A stretch of 64,000 nt of DNA from Oncomelania hupensis (taxonomy: Eukaryota > Mollusca > Gastropoda > Littorinimorpha > Pomatiopsidae). Position numbers and translations under genes: made by a program. The number at the start of each line of letters is the position of its first letter. Within the stretch, counting starts at the first letter, position 1. Under the pieces are notes generated by a model. That model saw only the letters and a list, made by a program, of their open reading frames with translations. It searched no databases and was not told where the DNA came from. The stretch covers positions 61,536,240 through 61,600,239 of the forward strand of contig CM072516.1 of assembly GCA_036898135.1 (NCBI GenBank), given 5' to 3'. This document shows positions 28,985 to 41,739 of the stretch, piece after piece.

Positions 28985-29380
28985 ATGTTTTCTTCGATGA
29001 TGGCCCTAGCCAAGATTATGTCTGAACCGGGAGCTCCCGGGACCGGGCCCTCCTCCTCCTCTGCCTCCCCGTCCCCATCCTCCTCCTCCACCACCGCGGG
29101 GGCAGGAGGGAGCAGCAACGAACCCCCTAAAGAGGAACTGTTTTCGGCTTTCCAAGTGTGGGCCCTCAAAAACTACGGGGACAGCGGGAAAACCAAGACC
29201 GTGACGAGGAAAAAATACGACAGGATTGTGAGGACGCTGACCGGGGAAGAACAGACCTCTGCCGAGAACTCTAAGTTCCGATTCTGGGTGAAAGCTAAGG
29301 GGTTCCGGCTGGGCCCCATGGAGTCTAATACTAGCGGAGGCGGTTCCAGGAGAATTCTGTACGTTCCGTGCAAGAACGTG
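28985..29380 (+). CDS. NOL4: NOL4/NOL4L-like nuclear protein, first recognised coding exon
   Basis: The segment YGDSGKTKTVTRKKYDRIV and the following NSKFRFWVKAKGFRLG and ILYVP match the conserved N-terminal domain of nucleolar protein 4 and its paralogue NOL4L. NOL4 proteins are nuclear or nucleolar, enriched in neural tissue in vertebrates, and have no established enzymatic role. In-frame ATGs are at 28985, 28997 and 29000; 29000 has the best context (A at -3, G at +4). Residues 14-50 are Ser/Pro/Gly-rich, and the conserved domain starts near residue 50. The exon ends at 29380 in phase 0 at GTG|GTAAGT. No downstream exon is recognised in the next 34 kb, consistent with the long introns of vertebrate NOL4 genes. 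Whether it is NOL4 or the ancestor of both paralogues cannot be told from one exon. Confidence 0.88.
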
Positions 29381-29386
29381 GTAAGT
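29381..29386 (+). other. 5' splice donor of the NOL4-like exon
   Basis: GTAAGT follows codon 132; it is a near-consensus U1 site and explains why family similarity stops here although the frame stays open to 29398. Confidence 0.85.
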
Positions 29387-30178
<792 letters not shown>

Positions 30179-30199
30179 AACCGTTATCTTATTAAACTC

Positions 30200-30774
30200 C
30201 CCCGTTGGGGTACCGGGGGTTTCAGTATAAATAGTATCCCCATTTTCTGGAAATTTAGTGCTTTAAATTCCCACTGTCGCTGTCTTTCTCAGTTGCTCTT
30301 TCTCATTCCTGCTCTGTTCTATCAATCTGCTATACTCTCTTCTTCTTCGCTAGACCAGTCATCTACCCTTTTTCTTGAAAAACCTTCCGGGACAAGACTC
30401 CTTATTTGTGTGTGAGGTCTGTTAGATCAGCTTGGGAATATTGGACACTTTCTGGCAGGTGGTCACTAGGGCTTCCTATGATGTTATTATTTAGCAATGT
30501 AGGCATTTTATATGTATATGTTTTGTTGATAATTTATAATGATGTTTGTATTTTATTTTGTTTTTGTAAACGGGGGTTCGATAAATTAGAGTACAGCCTC
30601 AGCGTCCCCTGCGTGGGATGTCTTTATTGCAAATTGGCTGGCTGGTGGAGAGCTTTCAGTTTTACCCCTAGGGTTGTTTCAGCAGATCTTTTATGCGGAT
30701 AAGGGGTTGTCCGGTCCTGATTTGGCTCGGAAGAGTCCGCTGAACATAAAGCAATAATCATATAATGTAAGTAA
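30200..30774 (+). mobile_element. ~570-bp retroposon family, full copy 1
   Basis: It starts CCCCGTTGGGG, contains GTATCCCCA, GGTGGTCACTAGGGCTTCC and CCTCAGCGTCCCCTGCG, and ends GGCTCGGAAGAGTCCGCTG, AAAGCAATAATCA. Nearly the same sequence, with scattered substitutions, recurs at 41040 and 53335. TCTTATTAAAC (30187-30197) and TCCTATTAAAC (30775-30785) are a near-perfect target duplication. A ~100-codon frame (MCVRSVRSAWEY...) is shared but its length and ends vary between copies, so coding is not supported. No pol III boxes are seen. Confidence 0.88.
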
Positions 30775-30810
30775 TCCTATTAAACGTTCCGATTTTCAAA
30801 ATAAAGCTCA

Positions 30811-30814
<4 letters not shown>

Positions 30815-30878
<64 letters not shown>
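30815..30878. repeat. (CT)n microsatellite
   Basis: Pure CT dinucleotides. Confidence 0.97.
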
Positions 30879-30881
<3 letters not shown>

Positions 30882-31061
30882 CGCACACATAAGCCTATCA
30901 TACAACTGAATAAGAAACATTCCACATGCTGATTTGAATATGTGTCGCTGGTCACGGGAAGCAAGCAATTCACGCTCTTGGATTTTGTAGCAAGCGCGGC
31001 GCAAGGCATCATTGAACTCTAGCATCGTCCTTGCACTGTGATGTCTCTTGTGGCAGGCTTC

Positions 31062-31068
<7 letters not shown>

Positions 31069-31135
<67 letters not shown>

Positions 31136-31144
31136 TCTCTCTCT
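31069..31144. repeat. (CT)n microsatellite
   Basis: Pure CT with one CA interruption; imperfect CT/TG continues to about 31230. Confidence 0.95.
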
Positions 31145-31319
31145 GTCTGTTTCTGTTTCTTCCTACTTGTGACTCTCTTTCTATGTCTGTTTCTCTTTCT
31201 CTGTGCGTGTTTGTGTCTCTCTTTCACTGTTTGTCTTCTACTCGCTCAGTGCTACATCGGTCCATCACCATCCTCTGCCCCGTTTTTCTCGTGTCATTAT
31301 TTTAATCAGTACAACTTAT

Positions 31320-32123
31320 GTTAATCTGATGAATAAAATTTGATACAACAACAACATTATTTTAAAATAGAAACAAATTTAGAGGATGCCAGCCAACAAA
31401 TAAAGGAAACTACCTATCAGCCTATAGGTTAATAAATAAATAAATACATAAATACTCAAGCAAATTTTAAAGAATCCCACAGAAAATACACATCCAAAAT
31501 AAATTTTAAAATATCCACACAAAAATTAACACAGAATTTAGAGTTTTAAAAAAATTAAATAAAGACATTAATGAATTTATCAATGCTGTAAGTAATTAAT
31601 ACATATAAACATAACAAAATAAATGAATCATTAAATAAAGGATTTATTTAAAATGATAAATAATGCATTCTGTATAAATGTAACTGTTTAACTTACGCGA
31701 TACAATACATTAAAGTATTTTTCCCCCTCAAAATAGGCAGTAATTATTGGAAACAAATGGATACAATAAAAAGTCAACTAATGCTAATTTATACCCAACC
31801 CCCTCCCCCCACAAAATTGCCCTTCACAAAAGCAGTTACTGTTGTGGGCAATTTTCTAAAAATGAAATTGTAAGTTGTTTTTTGGTTGTTTTTTTTTCAA
31901 TATTCAGTTGTAAACATTTATTCACTTCTGTAACAAAACGTAATTAACATTAAGGAATGAACTGATTGATTCAAGCAGTCACAATTATAAATGTTTTATC
32001 GTAGGCGCCTTATTTCCCTTTGCTCACTAAAACACTGCATAATTAGAAAGTAATAAAACCTGTAAGGGGAGGTAAGAAGGAAAAGAAAATGAAACAAAAT
32101 TGATGAACAACAAACAAAAACAA
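31320..32123. other. No gene seen, AT-rich
   Basis: AATAAATAAA-like stretches dominate. No coding signal. Confidence 0.5.
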
Positions 32124-32124
32124 A

Positions 32125-32126
32125 CC

Positions 32127-32157
<31 letters not shown>

Positions 32158-32169
32158 AAAAAAAAAAAA
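32125..32169. repeat. C23 followed by A22 homopolymer pair
   Basis: Twenty-three C and then twenty-two A with no interruption. The apparent Gly/Phe-rich minus-strand frames come from it. Confidence 0.95.
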
Positions 32170-32276
32170 CCCAATGTGATACAGCCATTAAAATGTACTT
32201 CCAGAGACACAAACATCCGGAATTTTGTTTTCAAAAATGTTAATTTTCTTGGTGGTGTGTGTTGTCTGAAACTTCA

Positions 32277-33420
32277 TTTGTGCGTAATTGATTGACGTAA
32301 AATTGTGCGAAATCGGGACCACTGTTTAGTTGGAGTTATTTTCAGTTGAGATCTAACGGATGACACCCAAACGCTTGTTGTTCTTCTTTCACACTTCTTT
32401 TTTTTTTTTTTTTTTTTTTTTTAAAAGCCTGTATCTTAATAAAGCAAAAGGAAAACGTGGATTGACAGGCCACTATCTGAACTATGTGTAATACATTTAA
32501 GCTATTGTGCGCGTAAATGCAACAAAAATATCGCTTCTAGACAATCACAATTCCCTCTTGAAACAAAATATATATAAACAAATAACTGAATGAATAAATG
32601 AATGAATAATTGAATAAATAATAATTAATTAATTAATTAATTAATTAATTAATACGTTTTTCAAAAACAAAAAGAAATATTTATACTTAAATGTAAAAAA
32701 AATTTTTGTAGCAAAAAGAAAGTAACTGTACTGCTTTAAAAATTGATATGTTGAAGAATAATCGCATGTGTGATAAAACTGCACGCATCAAATCACGTGT
32801 TGAAAGTTATATTTGCTGTTAAACAACTGTCCAAAGCAAACAGCACTATTAACAAACGCGTTCGTGAACAATTAAGACTGCGATCCATTAAATAATAAAC
32901 AGCCTCATTACTTGTTTACATACCTTTAAGGTATCATCAATATATTTATTAATTTAGGCGTTATTAGTTCATTGTTCTTTTCCCCCAAAATAAATAAGGG
33001 TCCATTGGATTCTCAGTTATCCAAATTTAAGAGTCCTTGTGCACATTTTATTGAGAGTTCTCAGTTTGGTGAGCAGCGACGTAAATGCATAGAGGAAGTA
33101 TACAATGCGCGCGCATGCGATTTTAAAGGACCACAACTCGCGACACAACCTAGAATCGTCTGCTATGGAAGTCTTCGTTGAGGGGTTTGCCGTGAAGTAG
33201 TTGGCCACTGATTTGTCATATTTTGGACTTCAGCGAGTCGGGGAAACTGTACGTCCCCAGTACGCGCACAAACGATCTTTTCTTCCTCTTTTTTTCAAAT
33301 TTTGTGCGTAATTGATTGACGTAAAACTGTGCGAAATCGGGAACAGTGTTTAGTTGGAGTTATTTAAAGTTGAGATCTATCGGATGACACCCAAACGCTT
33401 GTTGTTCTCCTTTCACACTT
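32277..33420. repeat. ~121-bp direct repeat, copies 1.02 kb apart
   Basis: TGTGCGTAATTGATTGACGT through GGATGACACCCAAACGCTTG to TTTCACACTT occurs at about 32277-32397 and 33301-33420 with few differences. The DNA between includes a (TTAA)n stretch near 32622-32653 and a 69-codon frame without motif. Confidence 0.85.
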
Positions 33421-34818
33421 TAAAAAAATAAATTAAAAAGCCAAAGTATTTTACCTTAATTTTAGGAGTGGGTTTTGTTCAATGTCAAATGTCGGTATGT
33501 TGTTGTATTTGAAATTTATTTAATCTATGTTTCAAAATAACATAAAAGTTGTTGGTGTTTTGTGTCACCTGAGCGTCAGTAAAGTGTGTGTGGTCTAAAA
33601 TCACTTGTACGTGAAAAGACGTTAAAATACATTATTGAATTAATTTGAGTTGTTTTCGTCTGGAAGTTTCGCTTATGTTCTCTCGTTTCCCCTATCTATG
33701 CTGTGTTATCAAAATGTAAGGAATGTTATTTTCTTGATTTATTGACAAATAAATTAAATAAACATTTATAGGTATTACGTGTTTATTTTACGTCGAAAGA
33801 TAGTTGTTTATTTGTTTGTTTTTATAATGTGCGTCTTTAATAGTCATTCTTTCTTTTGTTTTATTTTAACCAATCTGGTCTGTCTTAAACCTCTTGTGGT
33901 TCTCGATGTATGAGTCCGTATCGTCAGTTTCATGTTTTATGTGGATTTTAGAAACAGTTTTGAAAACATTCCGTTATGAAGGAACATCTCTGTCTCTTGT
34001 ATATCTCTGTCTGTCTGTCCTGTCTATTTGTGTCTGTCTGTTTTTGACTCTCTGTCTCCCTCTCTCTCCCCCCCTCTCTCTCTCCCTCTCTCTTTCTCGT
34101 TTTCTGACTCATTCATATGATTGTCGTCATGGTGATATAACCCAGCAGGTTGGTATTAATTTGTAACAGTTTACAAATTATATTGCTTGACCAAAAGTGC
34201 AAACAGTAGAAAATACCCATAGGAATAGGCCAACTACTAATAGACATGAGTTGTCAGTTTCAGTGTCTCATTGATGATTGATTAGGTCGACTTTTAAAAC
34301 GCAGTCAATTTCCTCTATGAAAACACTATTGTTGATTTCACGGCGACCTCTTAGCAAACAAACAGTTGTCGTCAGCTAGGTTCTGCATAGAACAATCCGA
34401 AATTATTGTTAAACCTTTTTCTTGTTTCCTATACAATAAACAGTTTCGTACTATGTCTCCGATATCTTATAACGTAATTAACTTTTATTGTCGATTTTTT
34501 TCTTTCTATTGCTGATGATTGTTTTCGGGGCTAGCGTTCAAAAACAATGTAACAATCGCCAAACAGTTTTCTCTTTATCGTTGGAAATGTCAAAACTGCC
34601 ATCCTATCAATCCCTTGTATTTTGACAATTTTGTCCTGAATTTTGATGGGAAATGTTGTTGTGTTTTTTGTAATGGCCATTCATTTAATCTCTTTCACCA
34701 TAGTGCTTTCCGTGCGTTTTTCTCTTTTTCTTTCCGTTCAGCTTTGTATTTCGTTGTTTAATTATTTATTTAAAAAGTGTTTATTGTGTTTAAATAAATG
34801 TATTTTGATCTTTTGATT
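33421..34818. other. No gene seen, AT-rich
   Basis: A (TC)n-like patch near 34050-34100. Frames of 80-90 codons (33894, 34519) show no motif or splice pattern I can support. Confidence 0.5.
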
Positions 34819-34820
34819 GC

Positions 34821-34877
<57 letters not shown>

Positions 34878-34930
34878 TTTTATTTATAAAGCGCATTATC
34901 AAACAATAGTCTGCTCAAGGCGCATTAAAC
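34819..34930. repeat. (AAT)n with adjacent AAGCGCATTATC motif
   Basis: About 59 bp of AAT units, then TTTTTATTTATAAAGCGCAT and GCTCAAGGCGCATT. A similar pair of GCGC words follows a trinucleotide array at 58.7 kb. Confidence 0.8.
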
Positions 34931-35467
34931 ACAGTCACACGCACAATACAATAGATAGAATACAATCAATAAATAAAATTAAAAACAAAATTCCTTAAAA
35001 TTTAAAGTAAGAAATTGGAGCAAACCTCACGCACACAATAGTCGCATTAAAACAATGTACTAATAGCTTAATAAGACTGACAATATAATAAAAGTGTTTT
35101 TTAATAAAGATGGGAAATGTAAAAACAGAAAATGTTATTAGAAATACAATCACCTCTTTTAAACTCTGGACAATAAATAGGTAAATATCTAATTCCAAGT
35201 AAAAAATAAGAGTCAGTCACATAAGATTTGAAGAATGATTATTAAAAATCATGATCATGACGCCGTAGACATTATATCACACCCATACACACAAACACCT
35301 AGGCATTGTCAGACACTGACACAGGTACACACAGACACACGCATGTACATGTAGCTTCTACTTTAGATTTACTTTGAAAGACCAGAATATAACCGTTTTC
35401 AATTTTAGTTTTAATTTTATTTCATTTTATCAGTATCTTTTGTTTAAATAGGAGTACTTCCTAAATA
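34931..35467. other. No gene seen
   Basis: AT-rich, short frames only. Confidence 0.5.
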
Positions 35468-35604
35468 GCTGTCAACATGTATTTTGACCGCTTTTCAGGG
35501 GAAGCAACTCTTATTGACCTACTTTACCTACTTTCGGTTTTATGCTGTCAACATGTATTGTGTAACCGCATTTCAGGGGAAGCAACCTACTTTCGGTTTA
35601 TTTA
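35468..35604. repeat. Diverged ~76/61-bp tandem duplication
   Basis: GCTGTCAACATGTATT, TTTCAGGGGAAGCAAC and CTACTTTCGGTTT occur in the same order in both units; the first unit has an extra ~15 bp. Confidence 0.8.
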
Positions 35605-36950
35605 GGGATAATGCCTATTGTCCATATGTGTTTTATTGTTGTTGCCCATCTGTTAACCACCCATAAATAGTGGTTTTGATTGTCACTATCATATTTAAAT
35701 GCGTAAATAAGTCAACGAAATTCGTATATACATAACGAAATACATAAATACGTAGGCTACCCAAATACCTATATAAATGATAAATATAAAACTATGCCCA
35801 TGCAGTAAGACCTACATTGGCAAATAAACCCCCACGAAGGGCAACAAATGGGCAATCAAATAACTTAAAGTCAAAAGCACGCACCAGATAATAACCACGC
35901 GCCCGCGCTCGCACACATGCAATAAATAAACGAAACAGAGTTTTAAAAAAAGAAGAATAAATAAAATAAAATTAAATTAAATGTTATAAAAACCAACAAA
36001 TTGTGTAGTGTTTTCGATTAATTAGTTAACACATTTCTTTGAAGTGAATTTTAACTTGCAATCAAAGCGTTATTAACAGCTCTGCCAAAATTTGTAGTTC
36101 AAAAAGTGACATTAAACATAATAAATAAGTATATAAATATATAATTATATAAATAAATAAATAAATAAATAACTAAATAACTAAATAAATAAGTTAGTAA
36201 ATCAATAAAATAAGAGTAAGTCAATTAAAAAAAATATTGTTTGTCGTTATAAAAATTAGAGACAGTAGCAGATAGTGATGGTTGCTGAGACAGAACTTAC
36301 AGTCCAAATATGTCTATACTAAAATTATTTGTGTTTTTCCTCTACAGCAAAAGTGTAGTTTTGATATACATTTAAATAGTATTGTTATACTTCGGTACCG
36401 TTGCAAGGACCACGTCGCACTGGGTCAGACTTCCTGTCTTTTAATTTTGGTTCTGTCAGATAAAACAAATTCACACACGATTATACATAGAGCACATTCC
36501 TAATAAAATATTTTATTTACAGACCTTCTAATGAAAAAAAAACAAAACACCCTCATTCACTCACTGATATGATATAATCTCACGCGCTCTGGTCTGAAGC
36601 TCGTCTTCTATAACTTTCATTCACAACATTACATTATACAAGTCATGTCTTTTCTCTTTACGATCTCACTCGCTTCTATTCACAGTGGTAAACGGTAGCG
36701 TTGTGTGCTGGCGTATTGCTCTAGCGTGGAACGATACAAACAAAGCAAGCCAAATAATACTTGGTCTGTTTCTCTCTTTAGTCAAGTCAAGTCAAGTCAA
36801 GTCGGGTCAAGTCAGCGCTTTTTTATTATTCACAATGGAGAAGTCATACAGCGCACCCAGTGCATCTCAGCAAATAAACACAATGTTTTACAACACTAAA
36901 AATAAACATAACACAGTCGAAGTCTGTATCACTTGTTTCTTTCTCTTAAC
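35605..36950. other. No gene seen, AT-rich; short (AAGTC)n
   Basis: AAAT-type stretches at 36130-36200 and five AAGTC-like units at 36781-36815. Confidence 0.5.
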
Positions 36951-36959
36951 AGATTATTC

Positions 36960-38200
36960 AAAGTAATTAAGATGTTGCCTTGTCTAGATATTTATTTATC
37001 TACTGCTAATACCTCACCGTTTCACTGACATCGTTACATTGTCTAGAGTTATGTATAACTGTCTTTTTCACTCTTTGCCTTTCCCTCTCAATCCCTTGTT
37101 TCTATAGTTTTACAGGATGAAATGTTACAGTAAGACATTGCCAGGGTTTGCGGTCTTAAGATACTTTATATTTGCTGCCACTGGCACCTCCCCCTCTCAC
37201 TAATATCGTTGCATTATCCGTACTATAGAACTTTCTCTTTCAGTTTCACTCTGATCTTTTTCCCTGTTGTTTTATATTCTTGTCAATTACAATTTAAACT
37301 GTTTTTGACTAAAGCCCTGTGATGATGTATAGATTCTGCTTTTTAACTGCAGCTGCAAACTTTCTGTTTTACTGCCTGGGTTATATATATATCCCCTACC
37401 ACTTTTATTCCAACATGTTACAACTCGGAGGTGTTTTAAGTCTGTGGTTACTGATCGCAGTAGATGTAAGATGGTCTAGATATTTTTTTTCAGCAATTGC
37501 CAGCTTTCTTTTTTACGGCTTAGGTTCTAACACAATCATGTCTTTCTCAATCCTTTCTATCCCCTAACATTTTATTTGAAAGTGTCACATCTCGGAGGTA
37601 GTCTTAAGTGTGTGATTACAGAACAGATTACAAAAACTCTGACGTCATAGATACTATTTCCTGCAATTACCAAACCTCTGTTTCATTGCCTGCATTATTT
37701 CATTTTTTTGTCTTTCTCAATCTTTGTTTGTAACCCTTAACACTTCCATTTCAAAGTGTTACAAGGCGGAGGCACCCAAAAGTCTGTAATTAACAAGGCA
37801 CTGTGCAAGGAGGCAGAAGAAGAGGGAGACAAAAAAAAAGAGGTGAGAGGACAACATTCGAGAATAGACTGGCTTGACATTGAGCGATGCCATGAGGATT
37901 GCTGAGGTCAGATAAAGTGCGCTGGTTAAACGATCATCTGTGGTGCCCCAACGACCTTCGAGTTACGGGATCAGGATAGGAACAGACTACAGTAGCTGTT
38001 GTGATAATCTAGATACTATTTCTCTGCAATTGCCAAAACTCCCTGTTTTACTACTTTTGTGTTAACTAAAATTCCGGTCAATCTCACTTCTTTTTCTGTC
38101 TCCTCCTTTAAAAGCGTTACTACACATAGTAGGTAAGTCTGTGATTACAGTAACTTGCCGTGATGGGTCGTCTAAGATACTACTATATATCCTCTACTAT
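36960..38200. repeat. Degenerate ~170-bp tandem repeat, invaded by a LINE fragment
   Basis: TTACAACTCGGAGGTG...AAGTCTGTGGTTAC recurs near 37417, 37582, 37758 and 38115 (the last spacing includes the LINE insert). CTAGATACTATTTC...GCAATTGCCAAA-like words recur between them. An earlier decayed unit lies near 37120. Confidence 0.75.
37795..37981 (+). mobile_element. Short decayed 3' fragment of the GGATA-tailed LINE
   Basis: AAGGCACTGTGCAAGGAGG to GATCATCTGTGGTGCCCCAA and GGGATCAGGATAGGA. It is the most damaged of the six copies and has lost bases in the coding part. Confidence 0.8.
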
Positions 38201-39459
38201 ACTGCTTCCACCCTTCCTCCCGGCTCTTCACCCCTTTGCTGCCAACTCGGTGTTTCCCTGTCTGCCGTTTGGTTAGAAGGCTGGGGGGGATCTAATCTGT
38301 CTGAATTGTAAGCTCCGTGACAGTGCAAAACACGGGCGAGGCGACAAATCTTGTTTGAGAGCAAATCTTATTGTCACGGAGTCGCTTTGTTCCCGAGCTC
38401 ACTCCTTTTTCCCTCGCTCTTCTCTCGTCTTGTCTTGCTTGCGTATTCACTCTCTCGTACCACCACCACCTCCCCACACGTCACTCCCTCACTCGCATCC
38501 TGCCGGTCACACTCCCACCATTTAAATTGACCATCCTTGCACTCATTCTTTCACTCTATCATTTTTTTTTTTTTTAGTCATTTAGTTATATTCACTTTTA
38601 TTTCTTCTCTGCTCTCCGCTCCCCCTCTCCGCGAATTCAGTCCATCTGTACACGCTTTTAAAGCTTTAAAACAAACTGTAATGATTGCGCACTCTCACAG
38701 ACACTCGCTATAATTCACACTTATTAATTACACCCCCACCTCAACCCTACCGCAACTCCGATTCATTCAACGCAAGTCACTTCCTATAAGCTCGTTGCGA
38801 TAGCTTTTTCTCACTCGCACGTTTTAATTTGCACTTTTCATTCACACCGTTTTACTACTTTGGTAAAAATTATAACTTTTTGTTTGTGTGGTGGTGGTCT
38901 TTCTCAGTTCTTTTCTAACTCTTAACACTTTTTTGTCTCTTAATATGTTACAACGAGGGGGTTGACTTTTGAATAAGTCTCTCTCACCCACCCTCTCCCC
39001 TATTTTCTCTACGAACACTTTCCTATCCTGCCATACTCATAGCGTCAACTATGAAACTGAGCTTACTCAGTCTCATACATTATGCATCTCCTCTATACCC
39101 CCTTCCCCCCCTCTATTCACTCCCCTCACACCCGATGCCTCTATTCTCCGACATGCAGCCTAAATAATGTCCGCTTTTGTACTTAAAAAAAAAAAACAAA
39201 AAAAAAACGTCTGCTCATTCACACAGTTACTCAGCCATTTGAGTTAGATCCTGCTTTTCTGACACCTGCCTTGAGTACCTCTTTGAGCAACGCTGGCAAG
39301 TGAGTTATTTAGCATAACCCATTCACTCATAATACATAATTAATTGTTTTTGTGTCACCTTAACCGATAAGCTTACATGTGTTGGACAAGAGTGAGAGAG
39401 CGCGTTTGCGTGCATGGTGTGAAAGGCGCCTTGGAAGACAATTCTTCTTAGCTTTGTCT
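38200..39459. other. No gene seen
   Basis: C/T-rich with scattered ACTCATTC-type words and A-runs near 39186. No recognisable exon. Confidence 0.5.
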
Positions 39460-39800
39460 TCTTCTTCTTCTTCTTCTTCTTCTTCTTCTTCTTCTTCTTC
39501 TTCTTCTTCTTTTTCTTCTTCTTGTTCTTCTTGTTCTTCTTCTTCTTCTTCCTCCTCATCCTCCTTCTTCCTCCTCGTTCTTCTTCTTCTTCTTCTTCTT
39601 CTTCTTCTTCTTCTTCTTCTTCTTCTTCTTCTTCTTCTTCTTCTTCTTCTTCTTCTTCTTCTGCTTCTTCTCCTCCTCCTCCTCCTCCTCCTCCTCCTTC
39701 TTCTTCTTCTTCTTCTTCTTCTTCTTCTTCTTCTTCTTCTTCTTCTTCTTCTTCTTCTTCTCCTCCTCCTCCTTCTTCTTCTGCCTCTTCTGCCTTCTTC
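39460..39800. repeat. (CTT)n/(CCT)n compound array, ~340 bp
   Basis: CTT units with CCT blocks near 39670-39697 and 39761-39771 and a few GTT units. Poly-Arg, poly-Leu and poly-Ser frames are artefacts. Confidence 0.97.
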
Positions 39801-39971
39801 TTGCAATGCTGCCTGTTTTATAGAATTCGAATTTTTATCCACCCATTCACTGATTAATTTATTTATTCAGTCTTCCATCCAAAGCATTGTATTCCATTCG
39901 TGACAAGCCTCTGGCGTTCTCTCAACGGCTCCGAAATAACACAAACAGAAAGAAACACAAGTTTGTCTCAT

Positions 39972-40180
<209 letters not shown>

Positions 40181-40765
40181 TGATGCTAATTCATAGCGTG
40201 GAAATTTGAGACACGTGAAGCCGACATTCATTCATTCTTATAAATTATCGCTCCTCTCCCGCTTTTCCCCGTTGTTTCTTTTTCTTTTCAGTTTCCCTTG
40301 TTTTTTGTGCTCATCATCTTACATTTGTGTATCTACATCTTCGTCTTCGGTTTCTGTCTCCCTTTACCATTTTTTCCTTCTTCTCACAGCACAACCCCCT
40401 TCCCCTTCCCCTCCCCTTTCTCATTATTATTTTCTCCCTCCCCTCTTCTAAGACTCGCGCGCTTTTGCGAATGAAGGGCGCTCGGTCTGGAGTGAATGCA
40501 GGCATGATTAAGAAACTGACGCAGTGTCACTCATACGACGCCGCGGTTTCTCAGCTCGGCTCATCAAAACTGTCTGTCTCTTGTCTGTTTCACTTGACTG
40601 TCACAAGACACGTGCTCGCCTTTTGTGCTCGCCGTTTTCTAGAGTACGCGATTATTTTTCACTAGACTACCACCGTCACCATTATTTTGCTGTAATCTTC
40701 CTTCTCCTGCTCACCTCCTCCAACGCCTCCTCTTCCTCCTCCTCCTTCTCATCCTTCTTCTTCTT

Positions 40766-40768
<3 letters not shown>
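40181..40768. other. No gene seen
   Basis: C/T-rich; one 112-codon frame (40327-40665) without recognisable motif. Confidence 0.5.
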
Positions 40769-40847
<79 letters not shown>

Positions 40848-40932
40848 TTCTTCTTCTTCTTCTTCTTCTTCTTCTTCTTCTTCTTCTTCTTCTTCTTCTT
40901 CTTCTTCTGTCTGTCTGTCTGTCTGTCTGTCT
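40769..40932. repeat. (ATC)n-(TTC)n-(CTGT)n compound microsatellite
   Basis: ATC to 40846, TTC to 40907, then six CTGT units. Confidence 0.97.
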
Positions 40933-41039
40933 CACTCCCACGATCATCCATCCTGATCCGGCAACTCGTTGTTTCTTCAATAGTACATAGCTTGTGCGTC
41001 TTCGACTTATGTGATCTTTCTTGTTTCTTTCCACCCTTC

Positions 41040-41615
41040 CCCCGTTGGGGTGCCGGGGGTTTCAGTATGAATAGTATCCCCACTTTTTGGAAATTTAGTG
41101 CTTTAAATTCCCACTGTCGCTGTCTTTCTCATTTGCTCTTTCTCATTCCTGCTCTGTTCTATCACTCTGCTATACTATCGTCTTCTTCGCTAGTTCAATG
41201 ACCTACCTTTTTTCTTGAAAACTCTTCCTGGACAAGACTCCTTGTTTGTGTATGAGGTCTGTTGGATCAGCTTGGGAGTATAATTGGACGCTTTCTGCCG
41301 GGTGGTCACTAGGGCTTCCTATGATGTTATTATTTAGCAATATAGGCATTTTATATGTATGTGTTTTGTTGATGATTTATAATGATGTTTGTATTCTATT
41401 TTGTTTTTGTAACCGGGGGTTCGAGTAGTTGGGGTAAAGCCTCAGCGTCCCCTGCGTGGGATGTCTTTATTGTAAAGTGACTGGCCGGTGGAGGGCATTC
41501 AGTTTTCCCACTAGGGTTGTTTCAGCAGATCTTTTATGCGGATCGGGGGTTGTCCGGTCTTGATTTGGCTCGGAAGAGTCCGCTGGACCTAAAGCAACAA
41601 TCAATCAATCAATCA
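41040..41615 (+). mobile_element. ~570-bp retroposon family, full copy 2
   Basis: It has the same start (CCCCGTTGGGGTGCCGGGG) and end as copies 1 and 3, with tail AACAATC(AATC)n. TTTCCACCCTTC flanks it exactly (41028-41039 and 41616-41627), a 12-bp target duplication. This fixes the element at 576 bp including tail. Confidence 0.93.
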
Positions 41616-41739
41616 TTTCCACCCTTCGTTCATTCTCCTCTCCTCCCACAGTCATCCTATTCCATCTTTTCAATATGATGATGATGAGGATGTGATGATG
41701 AGGGTGAAGAGGATGGTGGTGGCGATGGTACAGATTGTG

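Noticed and set aside
28683..29000. Poly-Glu protein overlapping the NOL4-like exon
   Set aside because: Read from the GAA array in a frame different from the NOL4-like frame; no evidence of use.
30406..30702. Conserved ~100-codon protein in the 570-bp repeats (also 41246, 53540)
   Set aside because: Frame length and ends differ between copies (60, 98 and 119 codons) and similarity extends equally over non-coding parts.
39360..39903. Poly-Arg and poly-Leu frames of 160-174 codons
   Set aside because: CTT/CCT microsatellite read in different frames.
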